DNA of 64,000 bases from Aureimonas ureilytica (GTDB lineage: Bacteria; Pseudomonadota; Alphaproteobacteria; Rhizobiales; Rhizobiaceae), in contig NZ_LDQA01000001.1 of NCBI RefSeq assembly GCF_001475935.1, forward strand, positions 1 to 64,000. Reading direction: 5' to 3'. How positions within the stretch are numbered: the first letter of the stretch is position 1; the number at the start of each line of letters is the position of its first letter. The notes beneath the pieces were generated by a model. It was not told the origin of the DNA and searched no databases. It saw only the letters and a list, made by a program, of their open reading frames with translations. The translations under genes were made by a program, and so were the position numbers. This document shows positions 18,650 to 27,124 of this stretch, one piece after another.

Positions 18650-19762
18650 ATGACACTTCACATGCGTCCGGTCGCTCCAGCGGACACCCCTGCTCCTGAT
18701 ATCCATGCGGGGCGATCCGCCCTTACGTTTCGCGATCTATCCTTCGAGGCCGGGGGACGTGAGATCCTGCGGGACGTATCGATCCAAGCGGAGGCTGGGA
18801 AGGTCTTATGCCTGCTGGGACCATCCGGCTCTGGCAAAACCAGCCTTCTGCGGATGGCGGCGGGTATCGAGCGGCAAACCCGAGGTGAAATCTGGATCGG
18901 GGATCGCCTGGTTGCCGGCCCCGAACGATACGAGCCACCTGAAGCAAGGGGCGTCGGGCTGGTCTTTCAAGACTTCGCCCTGTTTCCGCACAAGACACTT
19001 CGCGACAACGTACTCTACGGCCTTGCCGGTCTTCCGCGTCGGGAGGCCAAGGCCCGAGCGGAGGCTGCGCTCGACCATGTCCGGCTCGGGCCTCTCGCCG
19101 ATTCGTTTCCGCATCATCTGTCGGGCGGGGAACAACAAAGGGCTGCCCTGGCCCGCGCTCTGGCGCCGCGTCCTCGCGTGATCTTGATGGATGAGCCCTT
19201 CTCCGGGCTCGATAGTCGCCTCAAGGATGAGGTGCGTGCCGAAACGCTGGCGATCCTCACGCAAACGCGATCGACGGCCGTGATCGTCACGCATGATCCG
19301 GAAGAGGCGATGCGCATGGGCGATCGGATCGCGCTTTTGCGGAACGGGCGCCTCGTCCAGACGGGAACGCCAAGACAGCTCTACCTCAATCCATCCAGCC
19401 TCTTTGCAGCCGGTTTCTTGGCCGAGATCAATGTCTTGGCAGGGAGCGTGCAGGCAGGAAAAGTGACGACGCCCCTGGGCATCGTCGCACACTCGCCACG
19501 ATCGGATGGCACGAAAATGGACGTTGCAGTTCGTTTGACCGGTGTCAAACTGGCGACCTCGACGGGGGGAACGTCTGCTCGCGTTCTGGAGCGGCGTTTC
19601 CTGGGCGGAGAGGAACTGGTTCTTCTCGCGGTCGATGGGGTGTCCGCTCCCGTCAGGGCGAGGTTTCATCCTGGCGAACTCGCCGACAATGTGCACGATG
19701 TCTTTGTAGCCGTTGATCCGGTTGAGACTTTCGTGTTTGAAAGGACCGAGGGTTCGGTTTGA
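18650..19762 (+). CDS. ABC transporter ATP-binding protein, FbpC/PotA-like, orphan
   Basis: This 370-residue ATPase has a complete nucleotide-binding domain: Walker [10 protein letters not shown] (residues 57-65), the Q-loop [10 protein letters not shown], the signature [15 protein letters not shown] from about residue 157, Walker B VILMDEPF (177-184) and the switch [13 protein letters not shown]-terminal TOBE-like domain (about residues 265-365) places it with importers of ferric iron, spermidine or other small solutes. No permease or binding protein gene is adjacent, so the substrate is unknown and its partners must be encoded elsewhere. It fills the position between nagZ and tatA where scpAB normally lies. 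Base composition does not differ visibly from its neighbours. Confidence 0.85.
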   Translation: MTLHMRPVAPADTPAPDIHAGRSALTFRDLSFEAGGREILRDVSIQAEAGKVLCLLGPSGSGKTSLLRMAAGIERQTRGEIWIGDRLVAGPERYEPPEARGVGLVFQDFALFPHKTLRDNVLYGLAGLPRREAKARAEAALDHVRLGPLADSFPHHLSGGEQQRAALARALAPRPRVILMDEPFSGLDSRLKDEVRAETLAILTQTRSTAVIVTHDPEEAMRMGDRIALLRNGRLVQTGTPRQLYLNPSSLFAAGFLAEINVLAGSVQAGKVTTPLGIVAHSPRSDGTKMDVAVRLTGVKLATSTGGTSARVLERRFLGGEELVLLAVDGVSAPVRARFHPGELADNVHDVFVAVDPVETFVFERTEGSV

Positions 19763-19800
19763 ATTTGGTGCGCGGCCTGCCCGCGCCATGGAGGCGTATC

Positions 19801-20031
19801 ATGGGTAGCTTCAGCATTTGGCACTGGCTCATCGTTCTGGCCGTCGTGCTGCTTCTCTTCGGGCGCGGAAAGATTCCCGAATTGATGGGCGATGTCGCCA
19901 AGGGCATCAAGAATTTCAAGAAGGGTATGGCCGACGACGAAACGCCGGTCACGCAGGAGCGTCGTTCTCTGGACGCTCGCGAGGGCGACGCCATGACCCA
20001 CGACTCCGTCACGGAGAAGTCCCGCATCTAA
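19801..20031 (+). CDS. tatA: Sec-independent (Tat) translocase protein TatA
   Basis: TatA oligomerises to form the conduit for folded twin-arginine substrates. The 76-residue protein has one N-terminal membrane helix ([15 protein letters not shown]) and the hinge and amphipathic helix [21 protein letters not shown] hydrophilic tail follows. GGAGG at 19790-19794 sits six bases before the ATG at 19801, so this start is preferred over an in-frame one at 19759. It is the first gene of tatABC. Confidence 0.96.
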   Translation: MGSFSIWHWLIVLAVVLLLFGRGKIPELMGDVAKGIKNFKKGMADDETPVTQERRSLDAREGDAMTHDSVTEKSRI

Positions 20032-20079
20032 GGGACGGGCGGCACGCATCGTGCCGCCGTTCGCCTTCCGGGGATCGTC

Positions 20080-20583
20080 ATGTTCGACATCGGTGGACTT
20101 GAGCTTCTAGTAATTGCGGTCGTTCTGATCGTCGTCGTTGGTCCTAAGGATCTCCCCAAGATGCTGCGCACCTTCGGGCGCGTCAGCTCGCAAATGCGTC
20201 GTATGGCGGGGGATTTTCGCCGCCAGTTCGACGAGGCCTTGAAAGAGGCCGAGTTGGAGGAACTGCGCCAGACCGCCAAGGATGTGCGTGATCTCGATCC
20301 GCGCAACGACCTTCGCAAGGCGATGAATCCGATCCGCGCGGTTGGCGACGAAATTCGTTCGTCCATCAAGGCGGCGGCGGAGGCGCCGGAACCCAAGGTT
20401 CCGTCTCCGACGCAATCGCCTGTACCGATGGAGTCCGCGCCCGTTCTTCAACCCGATTCCGCTGTGAATGGGAGCGCCTATCCCCTAACGGATGCAAGCT
20501 CGACGCCGATTCAGGTTCGTCCCGAAACGTCGACGGCCAGCGAATCCTCGGCTTCGCGCACGCCCGTTGGAGGCATTCAGTGA
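20080..20583 (+). CDS. tatB: Twin-arginine translocase subunit TatB
   Basis: TatB is part of the substrate-receptor complex with TatC. The 167-residue protein begins MFDIGGLELLVIAVV, with the membrane helix at about residues 5-20, then VGPKDLPKMLR and a long amphipathic charged region. A proline-rich tail follows. It is longer than TatA and has the family's conserved glutamate at residue 8. Its stop codon overlaps the GTG start of tatC. Confidence 0.96.
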   Translation: MFDIGGLELLVIAVVLIVVVGPKDLPKMLRTFGRVSSQMRRMAGDFRRQFDEALKEAELEELRQTAKDVRDLDPRNDLRKAMNPIRAVGDEIRSSIKAAAEAPEPKVPSPTQSPVPMESAPVLQPDSAVNGSAYPLTDASSTPIQVRPETSTASESSASRTPVGGIQ

Positions 20584-21395
20584 CCGAGCGTTCCGAGTCC
20601 GACATCGAGGCATCGTCCGCCCCGCTGATCGAACATTTGATCGAGTTGCGTCGTCGGTTGATCTGGTCGATCGCCGGCTTCTTCGTGATGTTCCTGATCT
20701 GCTTCTTCTTCGCGAAGGGCATCTTCAACGTTCTGGTGGTCCCGTACCAGATCGCCAGCGGTTGGGCTGGGCTCGACCCGTCCAATGTGGAGCTGATCTA
20801 CACGGCCCCTCAGGAATATTTCTTCACGCAGGTGAAGGTCGCTGCTTTCGGCGGCGTCTTCCTCGCCTTTCCGGTGATCGCGATCCAGATCTACAAGTTC
20901 GTGGCACCCGGTCTTTATCGGGACGAACGCGCGGCTTTTATTCCCTTTCTTATCGCGACGCCGCTCCTGTTTCTGCTGGGAGCGCTGCTGGTCTATTTCT
21001 TCTTCACCCCGATGGTGATGTGGTTCTTCCTGTCCATGCAACAGCCAGGGCAGGGAAGCGATGCGGCGATCCTCTTGTTGCCGCGCGTATCCGAGTATTT
21101 GTCGCTGATCATGACCCTGATCATCGCTTTCGGTCTCGTGTTCCAGCTGCCAGTAATCTGCTCGCTTCTCGTCCGGGCGGGGATCGTGACGGCGGATGGT
21201 CTGCGCTCCAAGCGCAAATATGCGATCGTCTTGTCCTTCATCGTGGCGGCGGTGCTGACGCCGCCCGATCCCATGTCCCAGATCGGTCTTGCGATCCCGG
21301 CCATCATTCTCTACGAGATTTCCATCATCACGGCGCGGATGATCGAGAAGAAACGTGGCGTGCGTCTGGCGGCCAGAGAAGCCGGCACGGAGTAA
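20580..21395 (+). CDS. tatC: Twin-arginine translocase subunit TatC
   Basis: This 271-residue inner-membrane protein recognises the twin-arginine signal. Six membrane segments can be traced, and the N-terminal LIEHLIELRRRLIWS motif (about residues 17-31) is the family's conserved cytoplasmic region. The start is a GTG that overlaps the tatB stop by four bases, so translation is probably coupled. The loop PGLYRDERAAFIPF is also typical. Confidence 0.97.
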   Translation: MTERSESDIEASSAPLIEHLIELRRRLIWSIAGFFVMFLICFFFAKGIFNVLVVPYQIASGWAGLDPSNVELIYTAPQEYFFTQVKVAAFGGVFLAFPVIAIQIYKFVAPGLYRDERAAFIPFLIATPLLFLLGALLVYFFFTPMVMWFFLSMQQPGQGSDAAILLLPRVSEYLSLIMTLIIAFGLVFQLPVICSLLVRAGIVTADGLRSKRKYAIVLSFIVAAVLTPPDPMSQIGLAIPAIILYEISIITARMIEKKRGVRLAAREAGTE

Positions 21396-21434
21396 TCCGG
21401 ACGGTTCCGGCCCGCCTGTAGCGGACTGGAAAAG

Positions 21435-22718
21435 ATGCTGGATATCAAATGGATCCGCGAAAACGCGGAAGCTCTGGACGAAGCTCTGACACGTCGCGGC
21501 TCGTCCGCGACGGCCTCCGACATTCTTCGCCTGGACGAAAAGCGGCGCCAGCATCTCAAGGCTCTGCAAGATTGGCAGAGCCAGCGCAACGAAGCCTCCA
21601 AGCAGATCGGCAAGGCCAAGGCGTCCGGCGACGCGGCAGCTGTCGACGAGGTCATGCGCGCGGTCGCCGACCTGAAGACAAAAATTCAGGACGGCGAAAA
21701 GCTCGAGCGCGAGATCGATGCCGAGATCGACGCCGTGCTCGCCACGCTGCCCAATGTCCCGCTACCCGAGGTGCCATTCGGCACCGACGAAACAGGCAAT
21801 GTCGAGGTTCGGCGCACAGGCGAAAAGCCGACCTTTGCCTTCAAGCCCAAGGAGCATTTCGAACTGGGCGAAGCGCTAGGTCTCATGGACTTCGAGCGCG
21901 CCGCCCGCATGTCCGGCTCCCGCTTCACGGTGCTTCGGGGGGATCTGGCGCGGATGGAACGCGCGCTCGGTCAGTTCATGGTCGACACTCACACGCATGA
22001 GTTCGGCTATGAAGAGGTGTCGCCGCCTTTGCTGGTGCGAGACGAGGCGCTGTTTGGAACCAGTCAGCTCCCGAAGTTTGCCGAGGACCTGTTCCAGACC
22101 ACGGACGGGCGCTGGCTGATCCCGACGGCCGAAGTGTCGCTGACGAATCTCGTCCGGGAGGAGATCACCGACGAATCCGCGCTTCCGCTCCGTTTCACCG
22201 CCCTGACGCCCAGCTTCCGATCTGAAGCGGGGTCCGCCGGCCGCGACACGCGCGGAATGCTGCGTCAGCATCAGTTCTACAAGGCTGAACTGGTTTCCGT
22301 GACGACCCCGGAAACATCGTTGGAAGAGCATGAGCGCATGACGGCGGCCGCTGAAGCCGTGCTGAGCAAGCTCGGTCTGCATTTCCGCACGATGATGCTG
22401 TGCACAGGCGATATGGGTTTCTCCTCCCGTAAGACCTACGACATCGAGGTGTGGCTGCCGGGACAGGACGCTTACCGCGAGATCTCGTCCTGCTCCGTTT
22501 GTGGAGATTTCCAGGCGCGCCGAATGAACGCTCGCTATCGCCCGGCTGGGGAAAAGGCCGCGCCGCGCTTCGTTCATACGTTGAATGGGTCGGGAACGGC
22601 GGTTGGCCGGGCTTTGATCGCCGTGATGGAAAACTACCAGCAGGAAGATGGCACCATCCTCGTTCCCGAGGTACTGAAACCTTATCTCGGTGGTCTCGAG
22701 CGGATCGGGGCTCGCTGA
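21435..22718 (+). CDS. serS: Seryl-tRNA synthetase
   Basis: This 427-residue class II synthetase charges tRNA-Ser. An N-terminal coiled-coil arm (about residues 30-105, rich in K, E and A) contacts the tRNA variable arm. Motif 2 is [21 protein letters not shown] (about 257-277, quoted in part) and motif 3 is [19 protein letters not shown] near residue 381. It lies 39 bp after tatC and is likely co-transcribed with surE. Confidence 0.98.
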   Translation: MLDIKWIRENAEALDEALTRRGSSATASDILRLDEKRRQHLKALQDWQSQRNEASKQIGKAKASGDAAAVDEVMRAVADLKTKIQDGEKLEREIDAEIDAVLATLPNVPLPEVPFGTDETGNVEVRRTGEKPTFAFKPKEHFELGEALGLMDFERAARMSGSRFTVLRGDLARMERALGQFMVDTHTHEFGYEEVSPPLLVRDEALFGTSQLPKFAEDLFQTTDGRWLIPTAEVSLTNLVREEITDESALPLRFTALTPSFRSEAGSAGRDTRGMLRQHQFYKAELVSVTTPETSLEEHERMTAAAEAVLSKLGLHFRTMMLCTGDMGFSSRKTYDIEVWLPGQDAYREISSCSVCGDFQARRMNARYRPAGEKAAPRFVHTLNGSGTAVGRALIAVMENYQQEDGTILVPEVLKPYLGGLERIGAR

Positions 22719-22722
22719 TCTC

Positions 22723-23478
22723 ATGCGAATCCTCCTGACGAACGACGACGGCATTCATGCCGAAGGCTTGAGGATCGTCGAAGAGATCGCACGCCAGCTC
22801 TCTGATGATGTGTGGGTCGTGGCGCCGGAAACGGACCAAAGCGGCTTGTCGCATTCGCTGACGCTGTCATCGCCGCTTCGGCTCCGTCAGGAGGGGGAGC
22901 GTCGCTTCGCGCTTCGCGGTACGCCAACGGATTGCGTGATCATGGCGGTGAAGCATGTGATGCCCGAGCCGCCGGACCTCGTTCTATCCGGCGTCAATGC
23001 CGGGCAGAATATAGGCGACGACGTCTCCTATTCCGGGACCGTCGCCGGCGCGATCGAGGGCATGATGCTCGGCATTCGCTCGATTGCGCTCAGTCAGGCC
23101 TATCGCCCGAACTCGGGTCGCGATGTGGTTTGGGCCACGGCGCTCCAACACGGCGCTCGGATCGTACAACGCCTGCTTTCGGTGGATGCGCCGGCCGGCA
23201 CGCTTTTCAACGTCAATTTTCCGGCTGTGGAACCCGACGCTGTGGAAGGCGTCGAGGTGACCCGGCAGGGAAAGCTGGATTATGCCTTGGGCGTTGAAGA
23301 GCGTCTCGACGGTCGTGGCTTCCCGTATTTCTGGCTGAAGTTCGGCCGCCAGGCGGGGGGCGAACTGGACGGGTCCGATATCGGTGCACTCAACGCCCAC
23401 CGGATCTCTGTGACACCGCTTCATCTCGATCTGACGCATCACGCCCTGCGAGAGCAGATGCGCGATCTCTTCCGCTGA
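22723..23478 (+). CDS. surE: 5'/3'-nucleotidase SurE
   Basis: This metal-dependent phosphatase acts on nucleoside monophosphates and polyphosphate. The 251-residue protein begins [16 protein letters not shown], with the paired aspartates of the metal site at residues 8-9. The [20 protein letters not shown] block (about 88-107) is the other active-site signature. The ATG at 22723 starts four bases after the serS stop and is preferred over an upstream in-frame ATG inside serS. pcm follows after six bases, the common surE-pcm order. Confidence 0.97.
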   Translation: MRILLTNDDGIHAEGLRIVEEIARQLSDDVWVVAPETDQSGLSHSLTLSSPLRLRQEGERRFALRGTPTDCVIMAVKHVMPEPPDLVLSGVNAGQNIGDDVSYSGTVAGAIEGMMLGIRSIALSQAYRPNSGRDVVWATALQHGARIVQRLLSVDAPAGTLFNVNFPAVEPDAVEGVEVTRQGKLDYALGVEERLDGRGFPYFWLKFGRQAGGELDGSDIGALNAHRISVTPLHLDLTHHALREQMRDLFR

Positions 23479-23484
23479 TCCGCT

Positions 23485-24135
23485 ATGTTGAACTCCATGC
23501 TTGATCGTGAGCAATTGGCCGCTTTCCTGATGACGGTGCGAACGGTGGACGGCATGACGCCTCGCGTTCTGACGGCCGTCGAGTCCGTGCCGCGACGCCT
23601 CTTTGTTCCGCAGGATGCGAAGGACGCGTACTGCGACAAGGTGTTTCCAATCGATTGCGGGCAATCCATGCCGGGCGCGCGCCACGCGGTACGCCTCGTT
23701 GCGGCGTTGAAGATCGCACCCGAGCACCGGGTTTTGGAGGTCGGGACCGGAAGCGGCTATATTACGGCACTTATGGCCAAGCTTTGCGTGCAGGTGTTGA
23801 CGCTCGACCGCTACCAAACGCTCCTGACCAAGGCGCAGGATCGTTTGAAAAGCTGCGGCATCGGCAACGTGACCTATCTGAAAGAAGACGGGCGGACGGG
23901 CTATCCTGACCAGGCGCCGTTCGATCGCATCGTCGTTCATGGCTCGTTCGAGATGCTGCCTCGAAATTTCGTCGAGCAGACCTCCTCTCAGGGCATTCTT
24001 CTCTGCGCCTTGGGCGATCCGAGCCATGTTCAACGGGTCGTCCGTCATCAGCGCCTTGGCAGTCGCTTCGAAGAGGAGACGCTGTTCCACGCGCGTCTCC
24101 AGCCGCTTGAGACGGGTGTCGCCAGCTACCTCTAA
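23485..24135 (+). CDS. pcm: Protein-L-isoaspartate O-methyltransferase
   Basis: This repairs isoaspartyl damage by SAM-dependent carboxyl methylation. The 216-residue protein has motif I VLEVGTGSGYITALMA (about residues 80-95) and the N-terminal VPRRLFVP block. It lies next to surE, as in many proteobacteria, and so is the likely true Pcm of the two paralogues here. The substrate-loop serine of GQSMPGARHAV differs from the common GQTIS, so its substrate pocket may be altered. Confidence 0.9.
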   Translation: MLNSMLDREQLAAFLMTVRTVDGMTPRVLTAVESVPRRLFVPQDAKDAYCDKVFPIDCGQSMPGARHAVRLVAALKIAPEHRVLEVGTGSGYITALMAKLCVQVLTLDRYQTLLTKAQDRLKSCGIGNVTYLKEDGRTGYPDQAPFDRIVVHGSFEMLPRNFVEQTSSQGILLCALGDPSHVQRVVRHQRLGSRFEEETLFHARLQPLETGVASYL

Positions 24136-24162
24136 AGAATTCGATCGCTGACCTGACGGCGT

Positions 24163-24197
24163 TTAACCCTCGGGTAACATTAACGCGCTCTAATGTT
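24163..24197. promoter_or_regulatory. Inverted repeat and CtrA-like half-sites upstream of the LytM gene
   Basis: TTAA, seven bases, then GTAAC at 24163-24178 is one mismatch from the CtrA box TTAA-N7-TTAAC. An overlapping inverted repeat AACATTA/TAATGTT with an 8-nt spacer lies at 24176-24197, 15 bp before the start codon. Confidence 0.35.
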
Positions 24198-24211
24198 CCC
24201 AGGTTGGGCGA

Positions 24212-25591
24212 ATGCTTTTGGGGACTGCAATGCGGACGGACGTGTTGAATCAGAGTCGGTTTCGGCTTGTGCGCTCGGCGGGGCTGATCGCGCTCGCCGC
24301 CTTGGCTGCTGGTTGCAGCGCGGACGCCACGCGCTTGCAGGATAGTTTCTATACCGGTGCCATACCGAAGGCGCCGATCCAATCGCAGCCCGCTATGGCC
24401 GAGGCGGCCCCGTCCTATGGGCAGGTTCAGCCCAACGCGTCCTACGGGGCAGGCACGACAGGTGCTCCGCGCACCTACGCCGCCGCGACGCCGCGCGTTT
24501 CGCGCTCGGCCCTGCCGCCTCCGCCGGCCGCGTCCTATAGCGGCGGCAACGAGACCTATGAGCCGATCCGCCCGGCGGCAGCGGCCGCCATGTCCCAGCC
24601 GGTTTCCTCGCCTGTCAATCGCGCCGAAGTCGCTCGTACGGAAGCGTCCCGCGCCATTTCGCCTACTTCGACTGGCTCGGCCGGCACCTATGTCGTGACA
24701 TCAGGCGACTCGCTTCTGGGTATCGCGCGCCGCCACGGTGTACGGTCGAGTGACCTGCGGGCCGCGAACCGCATGAGCGACGACAATGTGAAGATTGGCC
24801 AGAAGCTGGTGATTCCGGCGGGCGGTAGCATGACGGCAGCCGCGCAGCCGGCCGCCAACACGCGCTATGCCGCGCTCGGAGCCCCGCCGACGACGCTTCA
24901 GGCACAGGCCGCCGCGATCGCCGTTCCGCGTTCCCCTCCGGCTCATTCGCGCCCGGCACCCGTCGCCGCGCCGCCCGTGGCGCACGAGGCGGCCTCGGCG
25001 AAGCCGGCGGCTGCTATGACTGCACCGGCTACGACTCCGCCGGTTGCGGCGGCAGCTCCGGTCGCGACGGCGCCCAAGCAGGTTGCGCATGAGGCCCCCG
25101 CGCAGCCTGCGGCGGCGCCCAGCGCTTCCAGCACGGCGCTTGCCACGGCGGCTCCGGCAGCACCCGCTTCGAAAGAAGACGAAGAGGAGACCGTGTCGAT
25201 CCCGAGCGGTACGGGCATCGACCAGATGCGCTGGCCGGTTCAGGGTCGCGTCATCAAGAGCTTCGGGGACAAGGTCGGTTCGCGCCGCAACGACGGTCTC
25301 AACATCTCCGTGCCGCGCGGCACGCCGATCAAAGCGGCCGAAAACGGCGTGGTCATCTATGCCGGCGAAGGGCTCAAGGAGTTCGGCAAGACCGTTCTCG
25401 TGAAGCACGACAATGGTCTCGTAACGGTTTACGGACACGCTGACGACATCAAGGTGCAGCGCGGCGCAACCGTGAAGCGGGGGCAAGAGATCGCGACGGC
25501 TGGTATGACCGGGGACGCCGACGCCCCGATGCTCCACTTCGAAGTGCGCAAGGACTCCTCGCCGGTTAACCCGATGACCTACCTTCGCTGA
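24212..25591 (+). CDS. LysM/degenerate LytM (M23) murein hydrolase activator-like lipoprotein
   Basis: This 459-residue protein is predicted to sit in the envelope and bind peptidoglycan. The lipobox is LAAGC, with the lipid-anchored cysteine near residue 33. One LysM domain (TYVVTSGDSLLGIARRHGV, about residues 159-205) follows. A long alanine- and proline-rich linker leads to the C-terminal LytM domain (about 340-459). The zinc-site motifs are broken: HxxxD reads NDGLN and HxH reads MLH. It therefore resembles NlpD or EnvC, which activate amidases rather than cut the wall. It follows surE-pcm, where nlpD lies in many bacteria. Confidence 0.87.
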   Translation: MLLGTAMRTDVLNQSRFRLVRSAGLIALAALAAGCSADATRLQDSFYTGAIPKAPIQSQPAMAEAAPSYGQVQPNASYGAGTTGAPRTYAAATPRVSRSALPPPPAASYSGGNETYEPIRPAAAAAMSQPVSSPVNRAEVARTEASRAISPTSTGSAGTYVVTSGDSLLGIARRHGVRSSDLRAANRMSDDNVKIGQKLVIPAGGSMTAAAQPAANTRYAALGAPPTTLQAQAAAIAVPRSPPAHSRPAPVAAPPVAHEAASAKPAAAMTAPATTPPVAAAAPVATAPKQVAHEAPAQPAAAPSASSTALATAAPAAPASKEDEEETVSIPSGTGIDQMRWPVQGRVIKSFGDKVGSRRNDGLNISVPRGTPIKAAENGVVIYAGEGLKEFGKTVLVKHDNGLVTVYGHADDIKVQRGATVKRGQEIATAGMTGDADAPMLHFEVRKDSSPVNPMTYLR

Positions 25592-25615
25592 GCGTCGGAT
25601 CATCGATTGTCATCG

Positions 25616-25653
25616 AACGCCGCGCCGAGCTTATCGAAGCTCGGTGCGGCGTT
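25616..25653. terminator. Bidirectional terminator between the LytM gene and the DUF815 gene
   Basis: A 17-bp stem (AACGCCGCGCCGAGCTT against its near-perfect complement, one GU pair) closes on the loop ATCG. It lies between two convergent stops and has A/T-rich flanks on both sides. Confidence 0.85.
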
Positions 25654-25657
25654 CTTA

Positions 25658-26524
25658 TTAACGCGTCAGGGACCGCCCGAGGCGTCCTGCGAGGTCCGTT
25701 ACATATTGATAGGCGACGCGGCCCGATCGGCTGCCCCGGGTCGTGCTCCATTCCAGCGCATCCCGTCGCATCTCTGCAGGTTCCAGATCAATTCCCGCTG
25801 CGGCGAGGTAGCCATCGACCATCGCAAGATAGTCGTCCTGCGAGCATTTGTGGAAACCCAGCCAGAGACCGAATCGGTCGGAAAGAGAAACCTTCTCCTC
25901 CACGGCCTCGCTGGGGTTGATCGCCGTCGACTGCTCGTTCTCCATCATGTTTCGCGGCAAGAGGTGCCGCCGATTGGAGGTGGCGTAGAACAGGACGTTC
26001 TCGGGCCGACCTTCGACGCCACCATCGAGCGCCGCTTTCAGGGACTTGTAGGATGTGTCGTCGTGATCGAATGACAGATCGTCGCAAAACAGCAGGATGG
26101 GGAAGGGCAGATCGCGAAGCATCGTCATCAACTGCGGAAGATCATCGATGTCCTCGCGATGGACTTCGATCAATTTCAGCGCCGTACGTTCACCTCGCGA
26201 CGAATTGACCTTCGCGTGCACGGCCTTCACCAGCGAGGATTTGCCCATGCCGCGCGCGCCCCAGAGAAGGGCATTGTTGGCGGGTAGCCCTGCTGCGAAG
26301 CGCTCCGTGTTGTCGAGCAGAATGTCACGGGAGCGATCGATCCCGCGAAGCAGTTCGAAATCCACGCGATTGACGCGGGGTACGGGCGTCAAACCAGAAG
26401 GCGGTGCGAAGACGAAACAATCGGCGGCTTCCAGGTCTAGGGGCGGTGCCGCGCACGGCGCGAGCCGTTCCAGCGCATCCGCCGCACGGCGCAGGAGAGA
26501 AAGAAGTTCCGTTTCGGACGTCAC
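25658..26524 (-). CDS. DUF815 family AAA ATPase
   Basis: This predicted P-loop ATPase of unknown role has about 288 residues. Walker A is GARGMGKSSL near residue 87, Walker B is ILLFCDDLSF near residue 137, and YATSNRRHLLP near residue 170 is a sensor-like block. Family members are widespread in alphaproteobacteria and often lie beside yajC-secDF, as here (divergent). I prefer the GTG at 26524, because AGAGGT lies seven bases upstream on the minus strand; the frame also allows an ATG at 26560, which has no visible ribosome-binding site. Confidence 0.85.
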   Translation of the reverse strand: MTSETELLSLLRRAADALERLAPCAAPPLDLEAADCFVFAPPSGLTPVPRVNRVDFELLRGIDRSRDILLDNTERFAAGLPANNALLWGARGMGKSSLVKAVHAKVNSSRGERTALKLIEVHREDIDDLPQLMTMLRDLPFPILLFCDDLSFDHDDTSYKSLKAALDGGVEGRPENVLFYATSNRRHLLPRNMMENEQSTAINPSEAVEEKVSLSDRFGLWLGFHKCSQDDYLAMVDGYLAAAGIDLEPAEMRRDALEWSTTRGSRSGRVAYQYVTDLAGRLGRSLTR

Positions 26525-26659
26525 GGGCTGACCTCTGGAAAGACGGATACCGCCGGGCATCGCCGGTCGGCGCGTGTTGCAATCGGTTCGACCGATCGTA
26601 TATTGCGCGCATCTTGTGAAGGGCCGGGCGCCCTGTTTTCCGTTTGTTGGGAGATCTTG

Positions 26660-27001
26660 ATGTTCGTATCGCCGGCTTTCGCACAGACCGCCACCGCAGC
26701 GGGGGGGCCGGAGAGCATCCTCATCAGCATTCTGCCGTTCATTGCCGTTTTCGCGATCATGTATTTCCTGATCATTCGCCCGCAGCGCTCCGCGGCGAAG
26801 AAGCGAGACGAAATGCTGCGCAATATTCGTCGTGGTGACACGATCGTCACCGGTGGCGGCATCATCGCCAAGGTCACCAAGGTCCAGGAGAATGGCGAAC
26901 TGGAAGTGCAGATCTCCGAGCAGACCAAGATTCGGGTGCTCCAGTCCATGGTCGCGGATGTGCGCGTGAAGGGCGAGCCCACGGCGGCGAATTCGAAGTA
27001 A
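26660..27001 (+). CDS. yajC: Preprotein translocase subunit YajC
   Basis: YajC is the small partner of SecDF in the inner membrane. The 113-residue protein has one membrane segment (ILISILPFIAVFAIMYFLII) followed by RPQRSAAKKR and the conserved DTIVTGGGIIAKV block. The ATG at 26660 lies directly before this. Two hairpins follow the stop, and secDF comes 123 bp later. Confidence 0.96.
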   Translation: MFVSPAFAQTATAAGGPESILISILPFIAVFAIMYFLIIRPQRSAAKKRDEMLRNIRRGDTIVTGGGIIAKVTKVQENGELEVQISEQTKIRVLQSMVADVRVKGEPTAANSK

Positions 27002-27010
27002 TCTGTCAGC

Positions 27011-27060
27011 GGATCGGGGTCGTCCCGATCCATTTTCGTATTCGGCAGATCACTCTGCCG
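27011..27060 (+). terminator. Two hairpins between yajC and secDF
   Basis: GGATCGGG/CCCGATCC with a 5-nt loop (27011-27031) is followed by ATTTTCG, and CGGCAGA/TCTGCCG with the loop TCAC (27043-27060) comes next. The first could terminate or attenuate the yajC transcript; secDF may then have its own promoter in the remaining 64 bp. Confidence 0.55.
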
Positions 27061-27124
27061 TACCGCATTTTCGGAGCGCCGCAGGCCAGAAGGTCCGGTG
27101 CTCCGATTGTCGTTCGGGAACGCC

